NCBI GenBank assembly: GCA_001969505.1
Contig: LSSK01000032.1
Location: forward strand, 2,583-26,110
Reading direction: 5' to 3'
DNA length: 23,528 nucleotides
Origin: Zancudomyces culisetae
Taxonomy: Eukaryota > Kickxellomycota > Harpellomycetes > Harpellales > Legeriomycetaceae
Shown: in pieces, positions 9,720 through 19,511 of the stretch
How the letters are laid out: each line of letters starts with the position of its first letter
Position numbering within the stretch: position 1 is the stretch's first letter
The notes under the pieces: generated by a model
What the model was told of the DNA's origin: nothing
What the model saw: the letters and a program-made list of their open reading frames with translations, nothing else
Database searches by the model: none
Translations under genes and position numbers: made by a program

Positions 9720-10437
9720 AGCCACGATTGACAATAGGAACAATTGTTGTTTGAATATATTTTTTTTTCAATAAGATAATATTATATCTAAATATATATT
9801 ATAGGGATAATATATTACATTTATATCATTATAATTTACTTAATAATCATGATTAAATTTTATTAACTATTGTTAAATTTGGTTATAATTATAATTTTAT
9901 TTTCTGTTTGTTATATTTTAAGTAAAGAATAAGCAACAAAATTTTCAAATACAATATTAGTTTTGAATCAGTATAGTTAAAATCTGATTCAAAAGCTTAG
10001 AATACATATTCATGATAATCAATAACAATATTTTGGAGAAAATGTGGAAATCCATCTCTGTAGATTATTTGATAAATAATGTACGTAGATTTTAATGAGA
10101 TTTTTGGCTAAACAGACAACCTGGCAAATAGTATTTGCCAAGAGAATGGAAGAATCATCTTGCGAAAGACCAAAACTAAACCTATATAATATTCATTAGT
10201 TAGAGCATATAATATCAACAGAAAAAGCTTATATCTGCTGAATAGCACACTGGAAATCTTAGGACTGTTAGGATCGGTAGTTATATAAGATGAGCTGTTA
10301 TTTTTCGCCATTAGTTTTATCTACCATGAGTACATAAACCAGTCTGATGGCATGATATGTGCCACACAACTCAGCAGAGGCATGGTGATCAATGAGTACA
10401 ATTAACTTGGTCGATGCTTGTTTAACCTAACATACTA
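9720..10437 (-). pseudogene. Trypsin-like serine protease pseudogene B (partial)
   Basis: On the minus strand from about 10437, an open stretch (KLIVLIDHHASAELCGTY then VDKTNG) matches the segment around the Cys-Gly-Gly and His57 loops of S1 proteases, with the AAHC part missing. ITTDPNSPKISSVLFSRYK (10200-10310) matches the following loop region. YYIGLVLV (about 10170-10195), in the usual NDIALL position, lacks the Asp; SQDDSSILLANTICQ follows in another frame. Below 10030 comes an AT-rich segment related to the intron-like part of pseudogene A, then a short match (9720-9750) to the start of A's last exon, after which similarity stops. No Ser195 segment is present. Element A begins just beyond the upstream end and may have cut off the N-terminal half. 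Call by similarity to pseudogene A and by motif order. Confidence 0.55.
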
Positions 10438-10561
10438 GATATTAAAAATTTAAAATTTACTCTCTCTCTTAACTTTGAATAAAATGTATTTCTTGAGTCA
10501 ACCAATCAAATTGTAGCTTTTTAAAGATAAGAACACAGTTTTTTAACCAGCAAAACCAACG

Positions 10562-12174
10562 ATGATGGAGGGGGTAGAAAACGACAATGACGGTAAATCC
10601 GGTACTGGAGGAGCCAAGAAACGTCAACGCACAAGTTTCAGTGATGCGGTAACAAGACAAGGAGATGGAATCGGGATGGACAACTCGAATCAAGCAGCCA
10701 CATTCTCATTTGGAGCAAGGCGCAAGCAGCCACAAAACGTTCCTATGTTTAATGACCCGAAACAGTATGTGGAAAAATTAATCTTCCACTACATTACTGG
10801 AAAGGAAGAAAAACTAGTCAGAAGACTGACAATGAGGGGCTCAGATTCGACTATTGGAATACAATGGTCGCAATTTGGAAAAAATTTCAACTTGGGTATG
10901 CACACAGTCATACAACGCCTAGGAATACACGAGAACACAATAGATCACGATAATGCAAACCGTACTTCGTATTGGATCTTTGAGTCTCCTGAAGTAGCTA
11001 ATGAGGTTTATGAACGGATACTCATGTTGACAGGAAAAGAGTTGAATTCTTTAAGACGGTCAAGTATAAGGAGTATGTAACGTTCATTAATGTCACAAAC
11101 TTCTCAGGGATAGGATTCGCCAAAGACTTCGCCAAAGAAATTATGAATTAATTGTCTAATTATGGAAAAGTACTTGACGCTACAGGAATGTTTGTAAGGG
11201 GATCCAAGTCTATTTTCCCATACAAGATGAAGATACTCTTGGAAAATAAGGAGGAGAATGAATATGAGATCAAGATTCCGAGCACACTGGAAATAAACGG
11301 AATCAAAGTAGCAATGTTCTGGAAGGGCTGCGACCCAATGTGTACCTACTGAAAAGGGCAAGGTCACTGGAAGAACGACTGTCCCGAGCTTGAAAGGAAA
11401 GTGGAGGAGCAAATAATTGCCAGACACGAGAGGAAAGCAAAGAAGCAGGCGAAGAAGGAGTTTACAGCTAGAGTAAAAGCAAAACTTAAACCAGTGAAGG
11501 TGGTACAAGTACAGACACCTAGATTGGATCCTGGAATGAACCAACAAAGGGATATGAGCGTACAGCAAGAGGCTAGAATGATGCCACAGAGTGAACATAC
11601 GGCCTCGAACAGAGTAGGGACAAACCCACAACAAGCCAAAGGAAAAGGCTTGAAGCTTACTACGATGACCAGTAGTAGTTTTAATAGTGTTAATAGCGTT
11701 GGTAGCTTTAATAATACTAAACAAACTAGTTCAAATAAAACTATTATATCAGAAGAACTATCTTTTGTAGAACAAATTAGCAGAAAGGAGTACGAAAAGA
11801 GAAAGGCAAAGGGACAATACTACACCTCTAAAACAAAGATAGTATACTCTAACTTACCTACTGAAAAACAAGTAGCACCACAAAATACTACGCTAGATCA
11901 CGTGACCACTGCACCAGCTCAGCCAGATTCGAGATTCGAATTTCGAAATGAGGAGGGTGCGATAAACGCTGATACGTTTACAGGAGTTAGAAAACCCCAA
12001 ACCCGACACCCTAAGGTGATCGACTCAGACCTATCGAGCGAGGGTGTGCAGATGGACGAAGATTCAGAATCCGAAATGAGTTGTGAAAAAAGTGGCCAGG
12101 TGGGGATTCGAACCCAGGACCACACTCAGGGCGAATTTCAGGATGCACTGAGTCATGGCGTTGAGTCCAGGTAG
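10562..12174 (+). pseudogene. ORF1 nucleic-acid-binding protein of element A
   Basis: ORF1 proteins of LINEs coat element RNA. The ATG at 10562 (a second in frame at 10565) opens a frame of 172 codons with a basic N-terminus (AKKRQRTSF). A frame change near 11050 and a TAA near 11148 (before SNYGKVLD) follow. A zinc knuckle lies at 11341-11382: TGT, a TGA where the second Cys is expected (11350-11352), CAC (11365-11367) and TGT (11380-11382). Beyond it is a long Lys/Arg/Gln-rich basic region, then an acidic C-terminus (DEDSESEMSCEKS). The last 28 codons before the stop run antisense through a tRNA-like sequence, so the original C-terminus may have been shorter. Confidence 0.75.
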
Positions 12175-12176
12175 TG
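12086..12176 (-). other. tRNA-derived (pol III promoter-like) sequence
   Basis: On the minus strand GGTTCGAATCC (12104-12114) is a perfect B box. About 44 bases upstream lies TGACTCAGTGC, a weak A box at correct tRNA spacing. Eleven bases after the B box plus a base come GGCCA and then TTTTTT (12086-12091), a pol III terminator. The T stem pairs at only three of five positions and no 5' acceptor partner for the CCTGGCC 3' strand is visible, so it is not an intact tRNA. A tRNA-derived SINE fragment is the likeliest reading. It lies antisense within the last codons of ORF1. Confidence 0.42.
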
Positions 12177-13310
12177 AGGAGGGTGATATTAGGGAAGACT
12201 AATCACCAAATCTCGACTCAGCGGGGACCAAATGTGTCAGAAATGACCACTTGGGGACCCCAAAAATTACCATTAATACACGCAGAAATGATCAATAAGG
12301 ACACAGGACAACAGGAAAAAAGGGATAACAGGAGACAAAAACTCCTGTTATGGAACATTGATGAGCTCAAAACGAGCTCAATTAAGCAAGGAATAAGGTA
12401 TCAGTTGGGGATCGATCCTGATACCTTTTGAATAATAAAAGTAAAACGATAAATAAACGTTATAGGTTCGAAAAAACGAACAGAAAAAGCACTAATCTGG
12501 AGATTAGTTGTGACAAATTAGGAAACTAATGAAAGCGCTGCGTGCAAACGGGAAATATAGAGGTCAAAAAACAGAAGTTCCAACAGATATCAGCACATAC
12601 AACAATGATTCAATAAGTACAATAAGCTCAATATATGGAATTACACTATAAGAGAATTAAAGGTTCTAAAGCCATATTTGAACACGTGATGTAAAGGAAG
12701 CTACAGATATCTTGGCAATACAAGAAACATTACAAAGTAAAAAAGCATACAGGTGCAAAATACCTGGATACACGACCATAGAGGCGAAATCCGAGCTAGG
12801 GAGAGGAGGCAATGAACTATTGATTGCAGTGAGAAAGCAAACAGGGCTAAATCTAAATATTATAAAGCAGCACCACACTGGATGATAGGTAAACTAACAG
12901 GATAATGTGCTGATGGAGAGAAGATAGACATGTTTATAATTAACGTACATATCCCCTCAACAGTAGCTAGAAGAAAGAAGTCAAGGGAGTCACTAGTCAA
13001 GCAGATTCGGAAAATCGGAGAAAAAGTAATAAAATCAAAAATTCTATTTTGAAATATTATAATATGGATAGTAAAAATGCGAATACAATGATGTTGAAAA
13101 CGGGGAATAAATTCCATCAAACAAAAATTCAAAACTCTAAGCGTACTAGAAGAGTAGGAAGGAAATGGGTCGGATGATCGACCACATCTTTTACTCCAGA
13201 TTCAATAGTAGACCTGAGAGCTGCAACGTCGACAAGTCACTTGACTTGTCAGACCATCTACCAGTTCAAGTAAGATGGTCGATGAAACAACTGAAAAATG
13301 TGTAAAAGAG
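12174..13310 (+). pseudogene. ORF2 N-terminal part of element A: apurinic-type endonuclease
   Basis: The start of ORF2 is degenerate: LLLWNIDELKTSS (near 12346) resembles the WN motif that opens LINE endonucleases, but another candidate start lies near 12640. From about 12650 the domain is recognisable in pieces across all three frames: DILAIQET (catalytic Glu region, about 12712-12729), GRGGNELLIAVRKQ, APHWMIGKLTG, FIINVHIPSTVARR and a closing SDHLPVQVRWS (13249 on), which holds the catalytic Asp-His pair. This endonuclease nicks the target to prime reverse transcription. At least five stops or frame changes occur, and the segment between 12432 and 12640 shows no clear similarity. Confidence 0.68.
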
Positions 13311-15167
13311 AAAAGGGATGAACATCAAAAAAATATAAGAAAGCGCTGAGGAGTTCAAAACCAACAAAGGTTTTTAGCGCTGATGTACCTGGAGAACACG
13401 GGAAACATGGCTGAAGAACTTGAAAATGCTGTGAATGAAACCGCCGAAGAATACGCCGGGAAGGATAATAGACTTAAAAAAACTAACGCTAATCTATCAA
13501 AAAATACGATAAGGTCAATTTAGAAAAGAAGAAAATTATACAAAAAACTCTTGAAAGAACATAATGTAAAAAAGAGTTTATTGAAACAAATAAGGATTCG
13601 GAAAAGAAGATAAAGGCCGCTCAAAGGAAAGCATAATAAGTGTATTAAAGATGTAAGCAGATTTCTGGAGAATGACAAGCCTAAGCAACTATGGAGCTAG
13701 ATAAAGGCGAGAACAGAAGAGGAATGTCGTCAGCAAACAGCGGACCTGTGCATGACAAACAGGAAGAGCTGGTGACAGAAGAAGACGCCATGAAAAGAAT
13801 TTGGGCAAACCATTTTGGGGATCTCGCTAAAGACTACACGGGCAATAGCAGAGATCCCACAAAGTGGAATATAATGAATTTTGTACACCAGGCGGACGTC
13901 AAGGCTGTGAGATGAAATAAGTTGGAATGAAATTAGGGAAGTCCTAAAAGATACCCCAAACAACAAAGCAGCAGGGATAGACGGGATCCCAAACGAAATT
14001 GGAAGCTGGTACAGGGATAGGAGGAACCGACCTCACCGTTAGCACTAGCGGTATTCGGAATGGTAAGGAGGATATTCGACAAAGGAGAAATTCCAACGAG
14101 GTGGAGCACCAGTATTGTAGTACCGGTGCCCAAAAAGGGGGACCTCACAGACCCAAATAATTACCGGGGTATCTCGCTGATACCAACAATAGTTAAATTG
14201 GTAGCCAAGGTGGTTGCAACAAGACTCAACAAGAAGGATAACAGAGTGAAGCTGTTAGCAAAGTCACAAGCAGGTTTTCGAAGTCATGAAGAATGTGTAG
14301 CACAAGCAACAACCCTGTATGAAATTGTCAGAAGAAGGAAATTGAACAGACAAGAAACATGGATTGCGTTTATTGACTTTGCAAAAGCCTATGATAAAGT
14401 GCCCCAGGAAGCACTACTAACTAAACTAAACGCTCTGGCATAAGAAAAAATTACCTGAAACTTATTAAGGGATTATATAAAGCACCTAAAATGTGCGTTC
14501 GAGTCGGAGGAGAATTATCCCCAGTCGTAAATTATGATTGCGGAGTTAGACAAGGTTGCCCGTTGTCACCGTTTCTATTTGATGTATACATTAACAATAT
14601 ATTTAATAACATAAAAGGAGTAACAGTACCAGGCCTACCTAATGTGGATCGTCTGTTACCTACTAGGGTACCAGGCTTGCTTTTTGCTGATGACTTGGTG
14701 GTGCTAGCTGAAACACCAGAAGATATGGAAATATCTTTAAATATTATTAGTGAATGGGCTGAAAAATTTGAAATGTCAGTAAACGCTGGAAAATGTGGAA
14801 CTATGGCAATTAAAACAGAAAAAAATTTTCATTTAAGATTCAAAAATATTTTGTTCCAATCGTTGAGAGATATACGTATTTGGGATTAATTTTCAATGAC
14901 AAGTGGGAATCGTCCGAAACAATTAATAATAATAAGAAAAAAACTGAAAAGGCTTTTTTTGGAGCTTATTCATTCTTAAAAAGTAATAGTATACCAATTG
15001 CAATAAGATACAAATTTATACAAGCGGTTTTGCTACCCATAGGAGGGTACGGAGGCGAACTCTTTGGAATGAGCGAAATTCGAAGCAAGAAAATTCAGAC
15101 AGTAATTGACAATGCGATGCGAACGATGATGAGAGCGGGTAAATCTGCAGTATTGAATATATTGTGA
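13311..15167 (+). pseudogene. ORF2 reverse transcriptase of element A
   Basis: A degenerate linker (13311-13690), rich in Lys and Glu, is followed by RT blocks in order: EEDAMKRIWANHFGDLAK, IPTRWSTSIVVPVPKKGD, NNYRGISLIPTIVKL, SQAGFRSHEECV, the first catalytic Asp in FIDFAKAYDKVP (about 14371-14400), GVRQGCPLSPFLFDVYINN, and the catalytic FADD box at 14683-14694. The thumb region (GAYSFLKSNSIPIAIRYKFIQ) ends in MRTMMRAGKS. Stops or frame changes occur near 13913, 13940-14060, 14443 and 14889. Both catalytic boxes are intact in themselves. This polymerase copies the element RNA at the nicked site. Confidence 0.88.
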
Positions 15168-15972
15168 AATTAACTGGGAATTCCCACAGTAAATTTAAAA
15201 GCTAGTGCGGCACGAGAAAGAGCAATTCTGAAATGGCCGACACTGAAAACATGGATTGCAGATTTAATTTTAAATCCAATGTCAAACAGATCCAACACTT
15301 GGGATACGGGAACAAAAAAATGGATGAAAAAATATATTAGATCTGAGAAGGAAGAACAGCGAGGAGCGTACTATTAGAACGATACTCTCGTAATGACAAG
15401 TCTAAAATCTCAAGATGATTGTTAGACAGGAATCTCGAGGGAATGAGCAATTGGATTTACCTACAACTTATATACCCTGAGCATAAGCAAGGACTTATGG
15501 AGATAGGGAGAATAAGAACAGGTAGGTTCTGGACAGCAGAGAGGCTGGCAAAGTTGGGAACAATAGATGAAAAGTTCAAAACTAGGTGCCCATTTTGTAA
15601 AAAAAATAGCGCAGAAACCATTGAGCACATGTTACTGGACTGTAAACACTGGGCTGGAGTTAGGTATAAAACTCTGGAACGTATCCCAGATATGACAATT
15701 ATAGGAAGTGGGAAGAGAGGTAGTAATGAAGGATGGCAAATTTTTTTGTAGGGTGACTCATTGGAGGGGAGTCAAAAAGAATGGTTACTCTCACCGTTAA
15801 GAAGAGAGAAACCGAAGCACCGTCTTTGGTTCAGCTGGTAACGGCACAATTTTTGGACGGAATATGTCGAACGAGGATGCAAATCTTAGACCGACTTAGA
15901 TCAGAAACAACCTCCTTGAACCAACGCCCGGTGGGTATGGAGTCCCTAGAGGGACGGAGAGGAATTGGTTAG
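15168..15972 (+). pseudogene. ORF2 C-terminal region of element A with Cys/His knuckle
   Basis: After a TGA (15165-15167) similarity continues: TVNLKASAARERAIL, then YLQLIYPEHKQGL, RIRTGRFWTAERLAKLG and the knuckle CPFCKKNSAETIEHMLLDC (about 15588-15645), the C-X2-C-X-H-X4-C module found after RT in many LINEs. A frame change occurs at a T7 run (15741-15747) with a TAG or TGA directly after it. The last frame (LIGGESKRMVTLTVKKRETE to ICRTRMQILDRLRSE) runs to TAG at 15970-15972. The truncated copy at 22399-22905 contains the same T7 and the same stop. Confidence 0.8.
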
Positions 15973-16051
15973 GTAGATATTTAATAGGATTATTTTTTGT
16001 AGTTTTATGGGATATTTATTTAATAAATTCATCTAACAGAAAAAAAAAAAA
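15973..16051 (+). other. 3' UTR and poly(A) tail of element A
   Basis: The segment TTATTTTTTGTAGTTTTATG...GATATTTATTTAATAA recurs at the end of the second copy (22850-22886), which fixes the element's 3' end. Twelve A residues (16040-16051) close it here. Confidence 0.8.
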
Positions 16052-16071
16052 GTAATAATTTAATAGTCACC

Positions 16072-16086
16072 AACTAAATCATTACG
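16072..16086 (+). repeat. Left target-site duplication of element B
   Basis: AACTAAATCATTACG occurs here and again at 22353-22367, directly after the A12 tail of element B. The duplication is 13 bp (CTAAATCATTACG), or up to 15 bp if two As of the tail belong to it. Confidence 0.85.
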
Positions 16087-16502
16087 AATACAGTAATAGA
16101 AAAATAAATTTCAACGGTGGAACCCGAAATCGATAACAAATATCAACAAAAGACAACACGAACACACAGCAAACACTCCAGGGTACTACAACTACCAGTA
16201 CTGTAACCACAGGAACAGCACCCAAGATTAGTTGGGATTGAAATTAGTTTACAGATTAGAGATTGTGATTCTAATTCACTTATTTTTCTATTCTATAGTC
16301 TCATTTCAAATCTTTTAAAACCAGCTCGACTGGGTCGTAGCGGACTCAGGCAGCTTATCAGCGGTGTATACAACTTTAAATAAATACTCTACCAAAAACA
16401 AGATCTCTCAAAAAGTTAAAAAAAAATAAAAAAAATAAAAAAAATATAAAACTCAAAACTAAAAAAAATAAAAACAACTACAAAAACAAAATCAAAAAAA
16501 AA
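16087..16502 (+). other. 5' UTR of element B
   Basis: No coding frame of note. The right half (16377-16500) is a long A-rich tract (many AAAAATAAA-type runs) ending directly at the ORF1 ATG. In a full-length LINE this region would hold the internal promoter; no specific motif was recognised. Confidence 0.6.
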
Positions 16503-17741
16503 ATGAGTACCAACAATCAAACAACAACTCTAGGACCTGCTAAAGGCAGTATCCAAACCACGCTGCCGAAGTACAGCAGTTTTGTTAAACTTTCTAACTC
16601 AGCTCAGTCTGACTTAGAGCGCATCTCGGTTCTCCATCTTTTAACAGGAGAGAAACCACAAGATCTCCTTCTCCGTATAGGGGGAGGTGACTGCAAAATT
16701 GGAATTAGCCTCGAACACTTTGCATTCAATCGCGATGAGGCTTTTGAATGCATCGGTCAGGCAATCAACAACGCGTATGCGGACTTTGACATGAGTCCAC
16801 AATCCAACACCCTATTCATCACCTTCTACAAAAAAGAAGAAGCTGATGAATTCAGATCAAAAGATCTCGTACACAATGGAAGAAGTCAAAAAAATAAGAA
16901 CTGCTGAGCTTAGTGATAAGCTCTTGAATATCACTATACCAACAAGGCTGGGTAGCACCTTACCAGATACATTGTTGGCAATCAAAAATACACTTGGAGG
17001 ACTAGGAAAAATACACGACATCAAAGCGTGGAAATCAAAAAAAGCCAATTTTTTTGCAGCAAATTATACCAACATACTTTTTCAACCAGAGGAAGGGGGA
17101 AAGGAAAATATCCCCCCAACGTTAAAAGTAAAAGAAAAAGAACTGAGGTGGTTCTGGAAGGGTAGTCCAAAACAGTGCAACCATTGCAAAGTATTTGGAC
17201 ACATCAGAGAGAAATGCCCTGTCTGGATAGCAGAGGCCTTTGGTTCTGGCTCAGAAAATAGAGCCAAAAGAAAAAGCCCTCTACTAACACTGCAAACAAC
17301 ATCGCGCCTATTGCGACAACAACAAAACCAACAAAAAAAACAACACAGCCAGATAAAAATTCGGCTCGTGAACACCAAAATGTATTCATAAATAGCAGAA
17401 ATGTTGTAAATCAAGAGTCGGAAAATGCTATTCAGGGAGAACTAGCAATTACCGCACTAAACAACATCGGCGTAAACGATACACAGCGCAATACCCAAGA
17501 CGAGACACAAAACCAAACTCAATATGATGAGGATGAAGAAACAAATAGTCAACCTCCTGAGGAAAGAAACTACGAAAAAAACCAAACACCACAAAATATT
17601 GAAACTGGGATGGCCGTTGACGAAGAAAACTTGGACAACACCCCACAACCAAACACACCACTCATAAACACAAATGATATCCAGCTACGGCGCTCACTCA
17701 GAAACGCCAATAAGCCCCCAAAATCTTATAAGAATTATTAA
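16503..17741 (+). pseudogene. ORF1 RNA-binding protein of element B
   Basis: The ATG at 16503 follows the A-rich leader. Frame 1 (16503 to about 16870) encodes an RRM-like region (FVKLSNSAQSDLERIS, ALFITFYKKEEAD-type end). A frame change in the CACAATGG stretch moves to the frame of EEVKKIRTAELSDKLLN, which holds the zinc knuckle CNHCKVFGHIREKC after RWFWKGSPKQ (about 17150-17220). A second frame change near 17275 returns to the first frame, continuing through a Gln/Asn/Glu-rich tail (DEDEETNSQPPEE) to RRSLRNANKPPKSYKNY and a TAA at 17739-17741. Two indels therefore break an otherwise complete protein of about 410 residues. Confidence 0.82.
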
Positions 17742-17903
17742 TGTTTATTAACAAAAAAAATATTGAAAAACCAAAAAAAAATATAAAAGAGAAAAACAAA
17801 AAAAACAAAAAACTGAAAACTATAAATATTATATATTTTACCTTGAATCGTAACACTACATTTAGTCGTTTAGTCGTTTCCGTTTTATTTTATAGAATAG
17901 GTA
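17742..17903 (+). other. Inter-ORF spacer of element B
   Basis: A-rich noncoding sequence between the ORF1 stop and the inverted repeat. It contains TTTAGTCGTTTAGTCGTTTCCG (near 17859), a short direct repeat of TTTAGTCG. Confidence 0.6.
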
Positions 17904-18096
17904 CAATGATAATATTTTAATATGATATGACCAAAAAAAATAGAAAAAGAACAGAAACTGAAATTCGAAAAAAGAAATGCTATAAAAAAATTCAGAATGG
18001 AAAAAAAAAATTGGAAAAAAAAATGGAGAAAAATCTCTTCAATTATTTTTTTTTTTTTTTTTTTTTTGGTCATATCATATTGAAATATTATCATTG
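17904..18096. repeat. 37-bp inverted repeat with 119-base loop next to ORF2 start
   Basis: The left arm (17904-17940) and right arm (18060-18096) are reverse complements over 37 bases with one mismatch, from CAATGATAATATTT to ATGACCAAAAAAAA. The loop (17941-18059) is A-rich on its left and holds a T run on its right, so pairing could extend into it. The ORF2 ATG is at 18113, 16 bases after the right arm. It is either a MITE-like insertion or a structure native to the element; no target duplication is obvious at its ends. Confidence 0.85.
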
Positions 18097-18112
18097 ATAT
18101 TAAATAGATTTT

Positions 18113-19511
18113 ATGTTAATTTTATATAGTTGGAACGTCCGTGGATTGTCAACCACACAAAAAAGGACAAAAATTTTTGCACACTTGAAACAAATAACAA
18201 ATGGAAAAATTATTTGTTTACAAGAGGTGCACATAAAAGATGAAGAAATTAATTTTTGGACCGAACAATGGGGCGGCCAGTCAGTGTGGAGTAAACATTG
18301 CGCATTACTAATTAATGATACAAGGTTGAAAATTACTGACAGCAATATATTAGCAGAGGGGAGAGTAATAAAGGCTACTGTTGAAGGACAGGAGCTAGAA
18401 AAACCATTGAATATATTATGTGTATATTTCCCAGCTACCCACCGGGAAAGATACGAACTCATGGCTAAATACCTCCACCTTCTGGAGAAAAATGAAAATA
18501 TGATTATAATGGGGGATTTCAACATGGCAGAAGACAATAATAAGGATAGATGGCCTCCAAGAAATGACATTAGTGACTGGAGGCATCTAAAAAACACCAT
18601 CCACAGGCTGGATTTGGTTAAAATATATTCTATATTATACCCTGATGTGTTTCAATACACTTGGAAGGGCGAAGGGAGGGAATCTAGAGCAAGAATTGAC
18701 CATATTATTGTCTCTAAAAACACATCCAATCTCTTTAAAAACATGACTATTGAGAGCGGACCGTATTCTGACCACAAGATTTTATGTGTTGAAAGAGAGA
18801 TTTTGGAACCTAAAAGGAAAATTAAACCTTTATGGAAGCTAAATTGCAGGCATCTGACCGATCCTGAGTTTATTGATGAGGTTACTGAATTTATCAAGGA
18901 CATGGATTGTAATAATGTTAGCGAAATATTTACCAGATGGAGCATCATTAAACAATATATTAAAAAAATAAGCATCAGATGTGGCCGAAAAAGGAGAAAT
19001 GTCTAACAAATATTTCTTCTCTAGGCTTAAATCCAGAGAAAAATGCCAAAGTATGACATCATTATTGGATGAGGAAAGCCATCCGGATGACAGTTTGGAT
19101 GGTATCAGTAGGATTGCCGGTCAATTCTACCATAATCTGTTCTCATCAGAGCCAACTGATGAAGTATCACAGGATTTTATGCTAGAAAGAGTAACATCTA
19201 GGGTCTCGGAAGACCAATCAGAGATGTTGGAGGCACCAATCTCACTTCAGGAGGTGCTAATGGTAATCAGGGAGCTACCAGACAACAAGTCTCCCGGTCC
19301 GGATGGCATTAGTTTTGAATTATACAAGAAATTTGGTATCATTATTGCCAAAATTCTGGTTAATATATTCAATACTGAGGGCATTGATCGATGGAATGAG
19401 ACACTAGGGGGTTCAGTGATCACACTGTTACCCAAATCAGGGGATATTCGAAACATTAGAAACTGGAGACCCATCTCGTTGTCTAATTGTGACGAAAAAA
19501 TCCTAACCAAA
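18113..19511 (+). pseudogene. ORF2 of element B, first part: endonuclease and start of RT
   Basis: An intact endonuclease domain opens at the ATG 18113: LYSWNVRGL, ICLQEVH (catalytic Glu), NILCVYFPATHRERY, IMGDFNMAED, the RIDHIIVS motif and GPYSDHKIL (catalytic Asp-His). This nicks the target DNA. The frame shifts near 18975 into KGEMSNKYFFSRLKSREK, the typical linker to RT, then PDNKSPGPDGISFELYKKF, GGSVITLLPKSGD and NWRPISLSNCDEKILTK, the first RT blocks. The protein is interrupted after this Lys codon by the solo LTR at 19512. Apart from the frameshift and the insertion there are no stops. Confidence 0.9.

Larger units (their letters stand above)
10450..16051 (+). mobile_element. Non-LTR retrotransposon A (two ORFs, A12 tail)
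   Basis: ORF1 with a zinc knuckle and ORF2 with apurinic-type endonuclease, RT and C-terminal Cys/His knuckle, followed by a 3' UTR and twelve A residues (16040-16051), form a near full-length LINE. The 5' boundary is a guess, placed between the trypsin-B remnant and the ORF1 ATG at 10562; no target duplication was found. A second, 5'-truncated copy lies at 22399-22905. The RT has the RGISL box seen in Jockey/Tad-like lineages rather than the RPISL of L1, so it is a different clade from element B. Confidence 0.85.

Noticed and set aside
10108-10311. Minus-strand 67-codon frame as an independent small gene
   Set aside because: Its content (TTDPNSPKISS and following) fits the middle of trypsin pseudogene B, and coding similarity extends beyond both ends in other frames.
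11104-11724. Long minus-strand frame (206 codons) within LINE A ORF1
   Set aside because: Shadow of the plus-strand ORF1, which has a zinc knuckle and consistent LINE context.
12092-12176. Functional tRNA gene
   Set aside because: The T stem has two mismatches, the acceptor 5' strand is missing, and no convincing anticodon stem could be drawn.
17885-18094. Minus-strand Phe/Lys-rich ORF across the inverted repeat
   Set aside because: Its composition simply reflects the poly(A)/poly(T) loop; no protein family is suggested.
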